Positions 9,299 to 17,553 are shown, counted from the first letter of the stretch. The stretch is 34,762 bases of DNA from Clostridia bacterium (GCA_017554455.1 JAFZIH010000152.1:1-34762); one strand, 5' to 3'. Program-made: numbers and translations. The notes: generated from the sequence alone by a model not told the origin.

Positions 9299-9465
9299 GG
9301 GCATTCTCCTTTCATCCTTATTTCCATACTAATTGCCGAATTCGTCAAAAACGTCATAGAACTGTTAAAAAGATGCAACTTTGTTGTAAAATCTGCCATC
9401 GTTCGGAAAGATGGAACAGCGCACGGGACGGATTCGCTGTTGCGAAAACGCAGCGGGTGTGATAG

Positions 9466-9494
9466 TATAATATTTGTAAAAGTTTGTGCGGAGG
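9466..9494 (+). promoter_or_regulatory. -10 element and ribosome binding site of hydantoinase operon
   Basis: A perfect TATAAT lies at 9466-9471, 30 bp before the ATG, and GGAGG at 9490-9494 is the ribosome binding site. The best -35 candidate, TTGCGA at 9440, is 20 bp away, which is too long, so the promoter may depend on an activator. The rest of the 9299-9465 gap is AT-richer than the genes and holds nothing else I can assign. Confidence 0.5.
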
Positions 9495-9501
9495 CGAGAG
9501 T

Positions 9502-10872
9502 ATGCGGATCCTGATCAAAAACGGAACGGTCGTGAGATCGACCGGAAGAAAACAAGCGGACGTGCTCATTCAGGACGGAAAGATCGCGAAGATCGCGCCG
9601 GATATCGAAGCGGAGGCCGATCGCGTGATCGACGCGGCGGGCTGCTTTATCTTCGCCGGGTTTATCGACACGCACACGCATTTCGATCTCGATCTCGGCG
9701 TGACGGTCACGGCGGATGATTTCGAGACAGGCACAAAGGCGGCGGTCGTCGGCGGCACGACCACGGTGCTCGATTTCGCGACGCAGGATCACGGCATGAC
9801 GATGCACGACGCGCTTACGCTCTGGCACAAAAAAGCCGAAAAAAGCTCATGCAATTACGGTTTCCACATGGCGGTGTCCGAGTGGAACGACGCGCGCAAA
9901 GTCGAGGTTGACGATATGTTCCGCGCGGGTATATCCTCCTTCAAGATGTACATGGTCTACGACGCGATGAAGGTCACCGACGGACAGATCTACGACGCGC
10001 AGAAGTTCATCGGCGCGCGAGGCGGCGTGATCGGCGTGCATTGCGAAAACTACGACGTGCTGCAGGCGCGCATTGCGGAGGAAAAGGCAAAGGGACATAT
10101 GGACCCGACGGCGCATCCGGTCACAAGACCGCAGGCGGTGGAGGCCGAGGGTGTTGCGCGGCTCATGCGCATCGCGGAACTTTCCGGCTATCCCGCATGG
10201 GTGGTGCATCTTTCCACCGCGGACGGACTGGAGGAAGTCCGGCGTGCCAGAAAGCGCGGTGTGGAGGTCTACGCCGAAACGTGCCCGCAGTATATCACGC
10301 TCGACGTATCACAGTACGCCGAGCCGGACGGCGCGAAGTACGTGATGTCTCCGCCTTTGCGCGAGGCGCGCGACCGTGCGGCGATCCTCGACGGCATGAA
10401 GAAACGCGATATCGACTTTGTCGGCACGGACCATTGCTCGTTTACGATGGCGCAGAAAGCGCTTGGCAAGGACGATTTTTCAAAGATCCCGAACGGCGGC
10501 GCGGGCGTCCAGAACCGCGCGGAGCTCGTCTATACGTATGCGGTGAAAACCGGCGCGATCACGCCGGAGCAGATGGCGCTACTTCTCTCCGAACGTGCGG
10601 CGCGGCTGTTCGGCATGTTCCCGAAAAAGGGCGTGCTGCGGGTCGGCAGCGACGCGGATATCGTGATCTTCGATCCGAACGATCCGCACACGATCTCATG
10701 GAAGACGAACCTGCACGCCTGCGACAATTCGCCTTATGAAGGCGTGGAAGTTGCGGGACGTACGCGCGACGTGCTCCTGAACGGCGAGCTTGTCGTGGAG
10801 AACGGGAAGCTGATCAAACCCTATTGCGGACAATATGTGTTCCGCAAACCGTGCGAATGGTACAGAAAATGA
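9502..10872 (+). CDS. hydA: Dihydropyrimidinase / D-hydantoinase (cyclic amidase)
   Basis: 456 aa, normal for the family. The enzyme belongs to the amidohydrolase superfamily and opens cyclic diamides such as dihydropyrimidines, hydantoins or related purine breakdown intermediates in the cytoplasm. The binuclear metal site is complete: HTH with His58 and His60, Lys148 in SSFKMYM (the lysine that becomes carboxylated), His180, His236 in VVHLSTADG and Asp310 in GTDH. The start at 9502 is chosen because GGAGG lies 7 nt upstream. The stop overlaps the next ATG by 4 bp (ATGA), so the two are translationally coupled. The partner encodes a guanine deaminase fused to a molybdenum-cofactor-type nucleotidyltransferase, which fits a purine or pyrimidine degradation role like that of hyuA in E. 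coli-type purine clusters. The exact substrate cannot be told from sequence. Confidence 0.93.
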   Translation: MRILIKNGTVVRSTGRKQADVLIQDGKIAKIAPDIEAEADRVIDAAGCFIFAGFIDTHTHFDLDLGVTVTADDFETGTKAAVVGGTTTVLDFATQDHGMTMHDALTLWHKKAEKSSCNYGFHMAVSEWNDARKVEVDDMFRAGISSFKMYMVYDAMKVTDGQIYDAQKFIGARGGVIGVHCENYDVLQARIAEEKAKGHMDPTAHPVTRPQAVEAEGVARLMRIAELSGYPAWVVHLSTADGLEEVRRARKRGVEVYAETCPQYITLDVSQYAEPDGAKYVMSPPLREARDRAAILDGMKKRDIDFVGTDHCSFTMAQKALGKDDFSKIPNGGAGVQNRAELVYTYAVKTGAITPEQMALLLSERAARLFGMFPKKGVLRVGSDADIVIFDPNDPHTISWKTNLHACDNSPYEGVEVAGRTRDVLLNGELVVENGKLIKPYCGQYVFRKPCEWYRK

Positions 10873-12704
10873 GAATTGCTTTGGTATTGACGGCTGCCGG
10901 CAGCAGCAAGCGCTTCGGCAGCGACAAGCTTGCGTATCCGATCGACGGGAAGCCGATGCTTTTGCACGCGCTGGAACTCTATGAGCGGCTTTCCGACCGG
11001 TTCGTTTCGCGTACCGTCGTGCTGCGGGAAGGCGCGGAGGAGCGCCGCATGATCGCGGAGCGCATGGAGTATCGCGTGGCGGAGAACCCCGATCCCGAGC
11101 GCGGGATCGCTTCGAGCGTCGTGATCGGCACGGAGGACGCCGTAAAGAGTGATCCGGACGGCATCCTGTACGCGGTGGGGGATCAGCCCCGCGTGACCGA
11201 AACGACCGTTCTAAAGCTTCTGGAGACGTTTCAGAAGGACCCGACGCGCATCGTCGCGCCGATCGCAAGCGACAGACGCGGCAATCCGGTGCTGTTTCCG
11301 AAGGACCTTATCCCGGAGCTATTGTCGATCACGGGAGATATCGGCGGCAGTCAGGTGATCGCGCGGCATCCGGAACGGCTCGTGACCGTCAAGGTCCCGA
11401 TCGAGGAGCTTTTTGACATCGACACGCGTGCGCAAAGCGAGGATCGCTACTACGTGCTGCACGGCAATATCCTGACCGTGCCCACGCTCGGCAAGCTTGA
11501 AGCGGTGAAGGACGGATACATCGTTCTGAACGCCGACGGCGTGATCGAGGGCGTCTTCGAAACGCTGCCCGAGCGCTTCAAAAAGGGACAGCTTGCGGAC
11601 TACGGCGACGCGCTCATCATGCAGTCGTTCTGCGATATGCACCTGCACGCACCGCAGTATCCGATGCTCGGCATGGGCATGGACCTGCCGCTCTTGGACT
11701 GGCTCAACACCTACACGTTCCGCACCGAGGCGCGCTTTGCCGACACAGACTACGCGCGGATGCACTACCGGCAGTTCGCGGAACGGCTCGTCGGCTACGG
11801 CACGACGCGGGTGTGCATGTTCTCCTCGATCCATGCCGACGCGACGCTGGTGCTGATGGAGGAGCTCGAACGCGCGGGGATCTCGGGCTGCGTCGGCAAG
11901 GTCAATATGGACCGTAACAGCCCGGACTATTACTGCGAGACGGCGGAGGAGAGCAAGCGCGAAACGCTGCGCTGGCTCGACGCGTGCGGCCGGTTCACGC
12001 AGGTGAAGCCGATCATCACGCCGCGCTTTACGCCGTCCTGCTCGGACGGGTTGATGGAATGGCTCGGAAAGATCGCGAACGAACGGAACCTGCCGGTGCA
12101 GTCGCATCTAAGTGAAAATACGAGCGAGATCGAATGGGTGCGTTCGCTGCATCCGGACTGCGCGCAGTATTGGGAAACGTACGCAAAATACGGGCTATGG
12201 AAGAACGACACGCTGATGGCGCATTGCGTGCACAGCGACGAACGCGAGCGCGAAGCAATCAGGGAACACGGCGTGACCGTCGTGCACTGCGCGGATTCGA
12301 ATACGAATTTATCCAGCGGCGTCGCGCCGATCCGCACGATGCTCGACGAAGGGCTGAAGGTGGTCCTGGGCAGCGATATCGCGGGCGGAGCGCATCTTTC
12401 CATGCTGAACGTGATCCAGATGTCGATCCGCGCGTCCAAGTACAAGCGCATCGAAAGCGGCTGGCAGACGCCGTTCCTCTCCGTTGCGGAAGGGTACTAT
12501 CTCGGCACGACCGCAGGCGCGCTGTATTTCGGCGCAAGGCCGGGCTTTCAGAAGGGCGACAAGCTGCACGCCGTGGTCATCGACGACCGCGAATACCCGG
12601 ATACGGCGCGGCTTTCGCTGCGCGAACGGTTCGACCGCGCGGTCTATATCGCCGAGCCGAAGGACATCGTCGCGGTCTACGGCGAAGGCAAACGGTTAAA
12701 ATAA
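10869..12704 (+). CDS. Fusion: MocA/MobA-like nucleotidyltransferase + guanine deaminase
   Basis: 611 aa with two complete domains. Residues 1 to about 190 form a MobA-like NTP transferase: LTAAGSSKRFGSDK is the nucleotide-binding signature, VGDQP at 103-107 the metal-binding strand, and RGNPVLFP plus the GDIGG segment are typical of the MocA (molybdopterin cytidylyltransferase) branch. Residues 195-611 are a guanine deaminase: DMHLHAPQYP (His258, His260), SHLSEN (His413), MAHCVH (His452) and GSDIAGG (Asp503) supply the zinc site. The family converts guanine to xanthine. MocA proteins mature the cofactor of xanthine dehydrogenase-type enzymes, which would take xanthine onward; no such dehydrogenase is encoded in this window. 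The start is the ATG overlapping the hydA stop. In many genomes the two activities are separate neighbouring genes, so the fusion is notable. Confidence 0.93.
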   Translation: MRIALVLTAAGSSKRFGSDKLAYPIDGKPMLLHALELYERLSDRFVSRTVVLREGAEERRMIAERMEYRVAENPDPERGIASSVVIGTEDAVKSDPDGILYAVGDQPRVTETTVLKLLETFQKDPTRIVAPIASDRRGNPVLFPKDLIPELLSITGDIGGSQVIARHPERLVTVKVPIEELFDIDTRAQSEDRYYVLHGNILTVPTLGKLEAVKDGYIVLNADGVIEGVFETLPERFKKGQLADYGDALIMQSFCDMHLHAPQYPMLGMGMDLPLLDWLNTYTFRTEARFADTDYARMHYRQFAERLVGYGTTRVCMFSSIHADATLVLMEELERAGISGCVGKVNMDRNSPDYYCETAEESKRETLRWLDACGRFTQVKPIITPRFTPSCSDGLMEWLGKIANERNLPVQSHLSENTSEIEWVRSLHPDCAQYWETYAKYGLWKNDTLMAHCVHSDEREREAIREHGVTVVHCADSNTNLSSGVAPIRTMLDEGLKVVLGSDIAGGAHLSMLNVIQMSIRASKYKRIESGWQTPFLSVAEGYYLGTTAGALYFGARPGFQKGDKLHAVVIDDREYPDTARLSLRERFDRAVYIAEPKDIVAVYGEGKRLK

Positions 12705-12720
12705 CGCATGAAAACAGACG

Positions 12721-12760
12721 AAAATCACATCCTAACCGAAAAACGGTAGGATGTGATTTT
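12721..12760 (+). terminator. Intrinsic terminator after hydA operon; 3' arm holds next ribosome binding site
   Basis: A 14-bp outer stem (AAAATCACATCCTA with TAGGATGTGATTTT) extends inward by CCG/CGG with one bulged A and is followed by TTTTTA. It begins 16 bp after the stop codon. The only Shine-Dalgarno-like sequence of the following gene, TAGGAT, lies inside its 3' arm. Confidence 0.8.
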
Positions 12761-12761
12761 T

Positions 12762-13337
12762 ATGTGGACCGCAAGGATCCTGCTCCTGGTATTGCTGCTT
12801 CTCACGGGCGGCGGATGGTTCGATCTTACGTTGTTTCGGCGTGAAAAGATCGCGATTTTTTGCCTTGCTCCGGTGGTGTTCGGACTGAGCTTTCTTCCGA
12901 TATTTCGGACGCCCACCGTGCGGCTTTGCTTCGCGCCGTGCGCGTTTGCACTGCTGATCGCGGCGCTGTGTCCCACGGATCACCCGTTCGGCGCGCTGTT
13001 TTCCGCACTGCTCGGCGGGTTTCTCGGATGGAAGCTATGCGACGCGCTGCCGCTGTTCTTTGAGCAGGGCTTTTTGATCGCCGCGTCGACGCTCGTATTC
13101 TGCGCGCTTTTCTGCCGCGACGCAAACGCAAGGGCGCTCGCGATCGCCGCGGCGCCCTTTGTGATGTTGTTTTTTCAGATGGTCGGGGATTATATGCTGT
13201 TCAAAAGCACTGTGCTCGAGCTCGGCAGCTTCGACGCGTTCTGCGCGCAGTCAGCGGGACTGCTTGCGCTTCTTGTCGGCGGACTTTTGCGCGACCGGGT
13301 GAACGGGCTCAAGAGACGACTGCATGCGCCCGCATAG
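12762..13337 (+). CDS. Small multi-span membrane protein, unknown function
   Basis: 191 aa from the ATG at 12762; a GTG at 12753 would add three residues. The product is strongly hydrophobic, with about five or six predicted membrane segments: roughly residues 3-18, 27-45, 52-68, 75-92, 104-120 and 127-145, followed by a basic tail (RDRVNGLKRRLHAPA). I do not recognise the family. The start is unusual: the AGGA preceding it is in the 3' arm of the upstream terminator hairpin, so folding of that RNA would hide the ribosome binding site. The 3' end overlaps the convergent YibE/F gene by 87 bp. Length, membrane pattern and uninterrupted frame argue that it is real. Confidence 0.65.
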   Translation: MWTARILLLVLLLLTGGGWFDLTLFRREKIAIFCLAPVVFGLSFLPIFRTPTVRLCFAPCAFALLIAALCPTDHPFGALFSALLGGFLGWKLCDALPLFFEQGFLIAASTLVFCALFCRDANARALAIAAAPFVMLFFQMVGDYMLFKSTVLELGSFDAFCAQSAGLLALLVGGLLRDRVNGLKRRLHAPA

Positions 13338-14627
13338 CGCGGCGGCGATCAGCGCGGTCAGCGGCACGGCAAGGATCAGCCCGATGCTGCCGGAAATCCC
13401 CGTAATGACCTCGTGCGTGATATAGTCGCCCGACAGGATCGCTTTCATATCCCAGCTGTAATACTTGATGAGGAGCAGATTGACGAGCGCGCCGCCGGTG
13501 AACGCGAGGATCAGCGTGTTCGTCATTGTGCCGACCGCGTCGCGTCCGATGCGCATGCCGCTTTTGAACAGGGCGGAAAAGCCCATGTCCGGATTGACCG
13601 TTTTGAGCTCGTTGATCGAGGACGAAATGCTCATTGCAACGTCCATGACCGCGCCGAGCGCGGAGATGATGATGCCGGAAACGAACAGCCCGCGGATGTT
13701 GATCAGCGTGCCCTGATACTTCGCCTGGATGAGCGTGTCGGTCTCGGCGACGTTGTATTCGAGCCCGTCGAGATGCGCAAGCTTGCTTGCGAGCATGGCA
13801 AAGAGGCAGGCGACGCAGAATCCCGCGACGGTGCCGAGGATCGCGGAAAGCGTCTTGCGACTCAGTCCGTCGAGCAAAAGGAAGCAGACGACCGTCATCA
13901 GCACGCAGAGGATCAGCGTCAGCGGGATCGCGTAAAAGCCCTTCAGAAGCGCCGGAACGAGGAGGAAGACGACGGCGGCGAGCGTCAGCCCGAGCCCCAA
14001 AATGGACCGGAAGCCGACCTTTCCGCCGACGAGTACCGTCACGAGCAGAAAGATCGCGACAAGCCCAAAGAGCAGCCATTGCCGGTTGTAGTTCATGACC
14101 GAAACGGAAAGGGCAGGTTCCGGATCCGCCGCATTTTCGCGGGTCGCCAAAAGATACACAAGCAGCGACGTACCGACCTCGGCGTGCTTATCGAAGAGCT
14201 TGCTCATGTAGTTCGTGACCGTAAGCTGCCGCCCCTTGAATTCGCCGGTCGTGATCTCGACCAAAAGCGTCTGCGAACCGACGTGCACGTTCTCTGTCTG
14301 TTCGTCCTCATGCGAATCGTCCGAAAGCACCTTCAGCACCGTTGCATAGGCATAGGACGTCGTTTTCAGCAGCTCGTCGCTGTTCGAATAATCCTCCGGA
14401 AGCTCCCCGGTCTCAAAGAGAATGCGGTTGCTGTCCGCAGCAAGCGCAAGGTGCGAAAAATAGACCTGTGCTGCGTCGTCCCGGTCGGCGTTGTACTTTG
14501 CGATCGGACGCCGTAACCACAGCGCAAACAGCACGCCCGCGAGCAGAATGACCGCGACGATCGCGGCGGCGATCCATGTCTTCGGCTGTTTCATCTTTTC
14601 TTTCAGGTTTTGAAAGCGGTTTTTCAT
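13251..14627 (-). CDS. YibE/F family membrane protein
   Basis: 458 aa. One membrane segment near residues 18-38 is followed by an extracytoplasmic domain to about residue 180, then seven or eight membrane segments to the C-terminus. Signature stretches of the YibE/F family are visible: LLVYLLATRENA, VGGKVGFRSILGLGLT, LGAVMDVAMSISSSI and the MRIGRDAVGTMTNTLILAFTGG loop. The family is widespread in Bacillota; its transport substrate is not established. The ATG at 14627 lies only 7 nt downstream of a consensus -10, so the mRNA may be leaderless; otherwise Met12 is the start. The last 87 bp overlap the convergent membrane-protein gene; the overlapped residues form a basic tail (KSADKKRKQSR). Confidence 0.88.
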   Translation of the reverse strand: MKNRFQNLKEKMKQPKTWIAAAIVAVILLAGVLFALWLRRPIAKYNADRDDAAQVYFSHLALAADSNRILFETGELPEDYSNSDELLKTTSYAYATVLKVLSDDSHEDEQTENVHVGSQTLLVEITTGEFKGRQLTVTNYMSKLFDKHAEVGTSLLVYLLATRENAADPEPALSVSVMNYNRQWLLFGLVAIFLLVTVLVGGKVGFRSILGLGLTLAAVVFLLVPALLKGFYAIPLTLILCVLMTVVCFLLLDGLSRKTLSAILGTVAGFCVACLFAMLASKLAHLDGLEYNVAETDTLIQAKYQGTLINIRGLFVSGIIISALGAVMDVAMSISSSINELKTVNPDMGFSALFKSGMRIGRDAVGTMTNTLILAFTGGALVNLLLIKYYSWDMKAILSGDYITHEVITGISGSIGLILAVPLTALIAAALCGRMQSSLEPVHPVAQKSADKKRKQSR

Positions 14628-14634
14628 ATCCGTT

Positions 14635-14664
14635 ATTATACCGTCATTTGCCGTATTCCGTCAA
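14635..14664 (-). promoter_or_regulatory. Sigma-A promoter of YibE/F gene, possibly leaderless
   Basis: Reading the minus strand, TTGACG (14664-14659) and TATAAT (14640-14635) are 18 bp apart. The start codon follows after 7 nt, where transcription itself would be expected to begin. Confidence 0.75.
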
Positions 14665-14678
14665 GAAAAACGATTTGT

Positions 14679-14702
14679 AAAAAACCGCAAACCGAAGCGG
14701 TT
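14679..14702 (-). terminator. Intrinsic terminator of the ABC exporter operon
   Basis: On the minus strand AACCGC pairs with GCGGTT around an 8-nt loop (TTCGGTTT) and is followed by a T tract. It lies about 30 bp after the stop of the ABC ATPase gene. Confidence 0.7.
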
Positions 14703-14730
14703 CACGGCTTTTTCCATGGGAGTCTGCATA

Positions 14731-15381
14731 TCAGTCCGTCGATCGGATCAGCGTTCCGTTTTTGAGCTCCATCACGGAATCGGCTTCCTTTGCCGCTGCC
14801 GCGTCGTGCGTGATGAGAACGATCGCGCGTCCCTTTTTGTGCTCGCTGCGGAGCAGGGAAAAGATCACATCGCGATTCTTCGGATCAAGGTTGCCGGTCG
14901 GTTCGTCGGCAAGCAGCAGACATGGATCAAGGATCAGAGCGCGGGCGATCGCGACGCGCTGCTTTTCGCCGCCGGACAGGGTCGTGACGCTTTGATCGAG
15001 CAGCGGTTCGATGTCAAGCAGGGAAGCAAGCCGGTGAAGGTCTCGGCTTTGCACATGACCGTACAGCGTCGGCAGGAGGATATTTTCACGGCAGGTCAGC
15101 GTCGGGATCAGATTGTAACTTTGAAAAATAAAGCCGATGTTATGAAGCCGCAGCGCGTGATAATCGGTATCGTTCCGGATCGGTTTGCCGTTGAACCAAT
15201 ATTCGCCGGCGTCATAGCGCTCCAGGAGCCCGAGAATATTCAACAGCGTGGATTTGCCCGATCCGGATTTGCCGAGGATCGCAATAAAGCTGTCGTTGTC
15301 AATGTGCAAGGTTATGTCCTTCAGCACGGGACGATGATAGCTCTTTCTGACGTGAGACAGCTCAACGGAAAGCTCATTCAT
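14731..15381 (-). CDS. ABC transporter ATP-binding protein (MacB/LolD-type)
   Basis: 216 aa from the ATG at 15381 (MNELSVELSHVRKSY). The frame is open further upstream, but that part is a shadow of the adaptor gene. All nucleotide-binding motifs are present: Walker A GKSGSGKST, Q-loop FIFQSYNLIP, signature LSGGEKQR, Walker B LLLADEPTGNLD and the H-loop ITHD. The pattern of GNLDPKN and FQSYNLIP is typical of ATPases that work with FtsX/MacB-type permeases. The start overlaps the stop of the adaptor gene by 8 bp, so the two are coupled. The protein is expected to power the permease encoded two genes upstream, at the cytoplasmic face. Confidence 0.93.
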   Translation of the reverse strand: MNELSVELSHVRKSYHRPVLKDITLHIDNDSFIAILGKSGSGKSTLLNILGLLERYDAGEYWFNGKPIRNDTDYHALRLHNIGFIFQSYNLIPTLTCRENILLPTLYGHVQSRDLHRLASLLDIEPLLDQSVTTLSGGEKQRVAIARALILDPCLLLADEPTGNLDPKNRDVIFSLLRSEHKKGRAIVLITHDAAAAKEADSVMELKNGTLIRSTD

Positions 15382-16237
15382 ACGCGCCGCCTCCGACGAC
15401 CGCGCGATAGCCGGTATCGAAGCAATCGCCTTCGTTGACGCCGGAAATGCATACGTACGGATCGCTGCGATACCCGACCTCAACCTTCACTTCCTCTAAA
15501 AACGCGCCGTCCTCCGTAACGCGCCGTGCATACCATTCGCCCGAACCGATCTCTTTTTCATACAGGCATTTCGCATTGAGCACCAGCGCGCTCAAAAAAC
15601 GGTTGCCGGTGAAAAGCGAAAGCTCCTTGACCTCCGCTCCGAACGCATACGCATCCGAATCGACGCGCAGACGGATCTTTGTGCTTCCGTCGCCGTTCTT
15701 CGTCAGTGCAACATAGGTCAGCGATACCGCTTCACCCTCTTCGGTGCAAAGCGATTCGCGGCTGCGTTCCAGCGTTTTCAGCGTCTTTGCATCGACGTTG
15801 CATTCGATCTCGACCGGCTCCAAAAGCTGCACCTTGACGTATGGGGTCTTTGCATAGGCGTTGATCTCGCGAATGATCCCCGTTTGCTCTGAAAGAATTT
15901 CCTCGCCGTTCAGCAGCGCGATCGGCTGCCCTGCCTGCACCTCGTCGCCCTCGCGAATATACCACCGGGCATTCTGCAGATCGCGCTGACGGAGATCCGT
16001 ATAGACATAAGTATCGGATGTGCATACGCCCGAAAGAGTAACGGTTTCGCTGACGTCCATACGCTTTGCCCTGACAATCTCGCCGTACGCCGTTTCCCGA
16101 AAAACGGGGACGGGTTTTGGTTCGTACTGCTTCATCTCTTCGTTGGAGATCCGATAAATCAGATAGACCGGCGCGGTGAGCAGCGCGAGCACGACAAGCC
16201 AGAAAAGCCCTTTTCCGATTCCCTTCAATACCTTCAT
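15374..16237 (-). CDS. Membrane-anchored HlyD/MacA-like adaptor of ABC system
   Basis: 287 aa from the ATG at 16237, which follows the perfect site AAGGAGGATCGT; upstream in-frame codons belong to the neighbouring gene. One membrane anchor covers about residues 10-30 (LFWLVVLALLTAPVYLIY) and the remainder is extracytoplasmic. WYIREGDEVQAGQPIALLNG resembles a biotinyl/lipoyl-like hairpin of membrane fusion proteins, and ETVTLSGVC resembles the usual first beta-barrel strand. The long coiled-coil hairpin of Gram-negative MacA is absent, as expected for a Gram-positive envelope. The C-terminal GYRSDPYVCISGVNEGD matches the last membrane-proximal domain of such adaptors. It sits between the permease and ATPase genes in one operon. 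Confidence 0.8.
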   Translation of the reverse strand: MKVLKGIGKGLFWLVVLALLTAPVYLIYRISNEEMKQYEPKPVPVFRETAYGEIVRAKRMDVSETVTLSGVCTSDTYVYTDLRQRDLQNARWYIREGDEVQAGQPIALLNGEEILSEQTGIIREINAYAKTPYVKVQLLEPVEIECNVDAKTLKTLERSRESLCTEEGEAVSLTYVALTKNGDGSTKIRLRVDSDAYAFGAEVKELSLFTGNRFLSALVLNAKCLYEKEIGSGEWYARRVTEDGAFLEEVKVEVGYRSDPYVCISGVNEGDCFDTGYRAVVGGGAYE

Positions 16238-16247
16238 ACGATCCTCC

Positions 16248-17546
16248 TTACTCCGCTTTGAGCTGGTCTGCGATCTGCACCCGTGTGGAACGGTAGGCAA
16301 AGAGCAGACTGAATACGACGGTCAGCGCAACCGCACAGATCGCAAACATTGCGATCGAATACGACGAAACCCAGACCGTCCATTGGAAAAACTCACCAAA
16401 TTCGTTCGGCGTGCGTTCATAGATATATTTGTAGACAATAAACACGTCTGCGACGAACGCGACGGACAGTGCGATGTTCGCGAGCATAACGATCAGGCCC
16501 TCCAGAAAAAACTGCCGTACGATCCGAAAAGACGATGCGCCGATCGCCCGTTTCACGCCGATCTCGAATCTGCGGGCGTTCAGCGCGTTTTCGAAGCACG
16601 AATACAGATTGATGCCGAGCACGATCAGCATTACGCAGCAGATCAGCGCTTTTTGACGGTTTTCTGTCTTCATTGTTTCGTTTGCCCGGTCCTGCGCTTT
16701 ATACGCGCCGATCGCCGTATTGTTCGGGTTCATGGATTCGATCAGCTTTGCAACGGACTCCGGCTGATCGGTGACGAACGCGACGAGCGACGAACACGAA
16801 GCTGCCGGAAAATCGGAAACGCTTGCCGCTTCGGCGGAGAGGACCAGCATGGGCTGATATGCGCCGGAAAGCGTTGCCTTGCCTTCCATTGCGTCGCTTC
16901 CGATCTCAACGTTCAGCGTTCCCTTGCTTGGGACCATTCCGACGATCCGGTACGCGGCGTCAAGCAAAGGATGGAGGCCATCCTGCGAATACAGCATGAT
17001 ATGGAGCATGCCGCCGCTCACCTTGCCGACGGCGGCGTACAGCGCTTCGTCAACAAGGATCTCATCCCGCGCAAGGTGCATATCCGCATGTGATGTTCCG
17101 TCGAGCCATGTAACCGGGATTTCATCAAATGTGTAATTCTTGCTTGTTTCCGGTTCGTAGACGACCGGCGCATGCGGAGACAGCAGCAAAAGCGTCGGCG
17201 ATCCGAAGTCCATCATGCGCTCGCCGGGTTCCAATTCGACGTTCGGGATCGTAAGCCGAAGGCCGCGAACGGCATGGATCAGCAAACTTTTTGTCGTACC
17301 GATCCCGGACGCCTTTTCCCGCAGGATCCGGTCCCGATACGCGTCGGTATCGGCGACGGAGAACACCAGACTGCGATCCAGGGAGAATACCTCTTTATAG
17401 CGGTTATAGCTTGCGGAATCCACGAACGCAAGATAACCGAGCAGCAGAGAAAAGGAGAGGATGATCGTTACCGACAGCAGCCCGTAGCTTTTCAGATTGC
17501 GACGTACCATTCTGCATGCGTGCGCCGCGTCACGTAGCATTTTCAT
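16248..17546 (-). CDS. FtsX/MacB-type ABC permease
   Basis: 432 aa from the ATG at 17546 (MKMLRDAAHACRMVRRN); a possible site GGAGG is 13 nt away, so a TTG at 17552 or a later ATG (MLRDA) cannot be ruled out. The topology is that of the MacB permease group: an N-terminal membrane segment (LLSVTIILSFSLLLGYLAF), an extracytoplasmic domain of about 240 residues, then three membrane segments at the C-terminus. FEIGVKRAIGASSFRIVRQFF is the characteristic FtsX loop and the protein closes with ADQLKAE. MacB-type permeases are mechanotransmitters that drive export of peptides or substrates at the outer face rather than forming a channel. The next gene's ribosome binding site overlaps its stop. Confidence 0.88.
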   Translation of the reverse strand: MKMLRDAAHACRMVRRNLKSYGLLSVTIILSFSLLLGYLAFVDSASYNRYKEVFSLDRSLVFSVADTDAYRDRILREKASGIGTTKSLLIHAVRGLRLTIPNVELEPGERMMDFGSPTLLLLSPHAPVVYEPETSKNYTFDEIPVTWLDGTSHADMHLARDEILVDEALYAAVGKVSGGMLHIMLYSQDGLHPLLDAAYRIVGMVPSKGTLNVEIGSDAMEGKATLSGAYQPMLVLSAEAASVSDFPAASCSSLVAFVTDQPESVAKLIESMNPNNTAIGAYKAQDRANETMKTENRQKALICCVMLIVLGINLYSCFENALNARRFEIGVKRAIGASSFRIVRQFFLEGLIVMLANIALSVAFVADVFIVYKYIYERTPNEFGEFFQWTVWVSSYSIAMFAICAVALTVVFSLLFAYRSTRVQIADQLKAE

Positions 17547-17553
17547 AGGCAAT

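Noticed and set aside
9299-9400. Consensus promoter for the six-gene lipoprotein operon
   Set aside because: TTGACG and TATGGA on the minus strand are only 14 bp apart; no pair with normal spacing was found.
13413-14516. 367-codon frame antisense to the YibE/F gene
   Set aside because: Charged, low-complexity product with no start site; the opposite strand encodes a recognisable membrane protein family.
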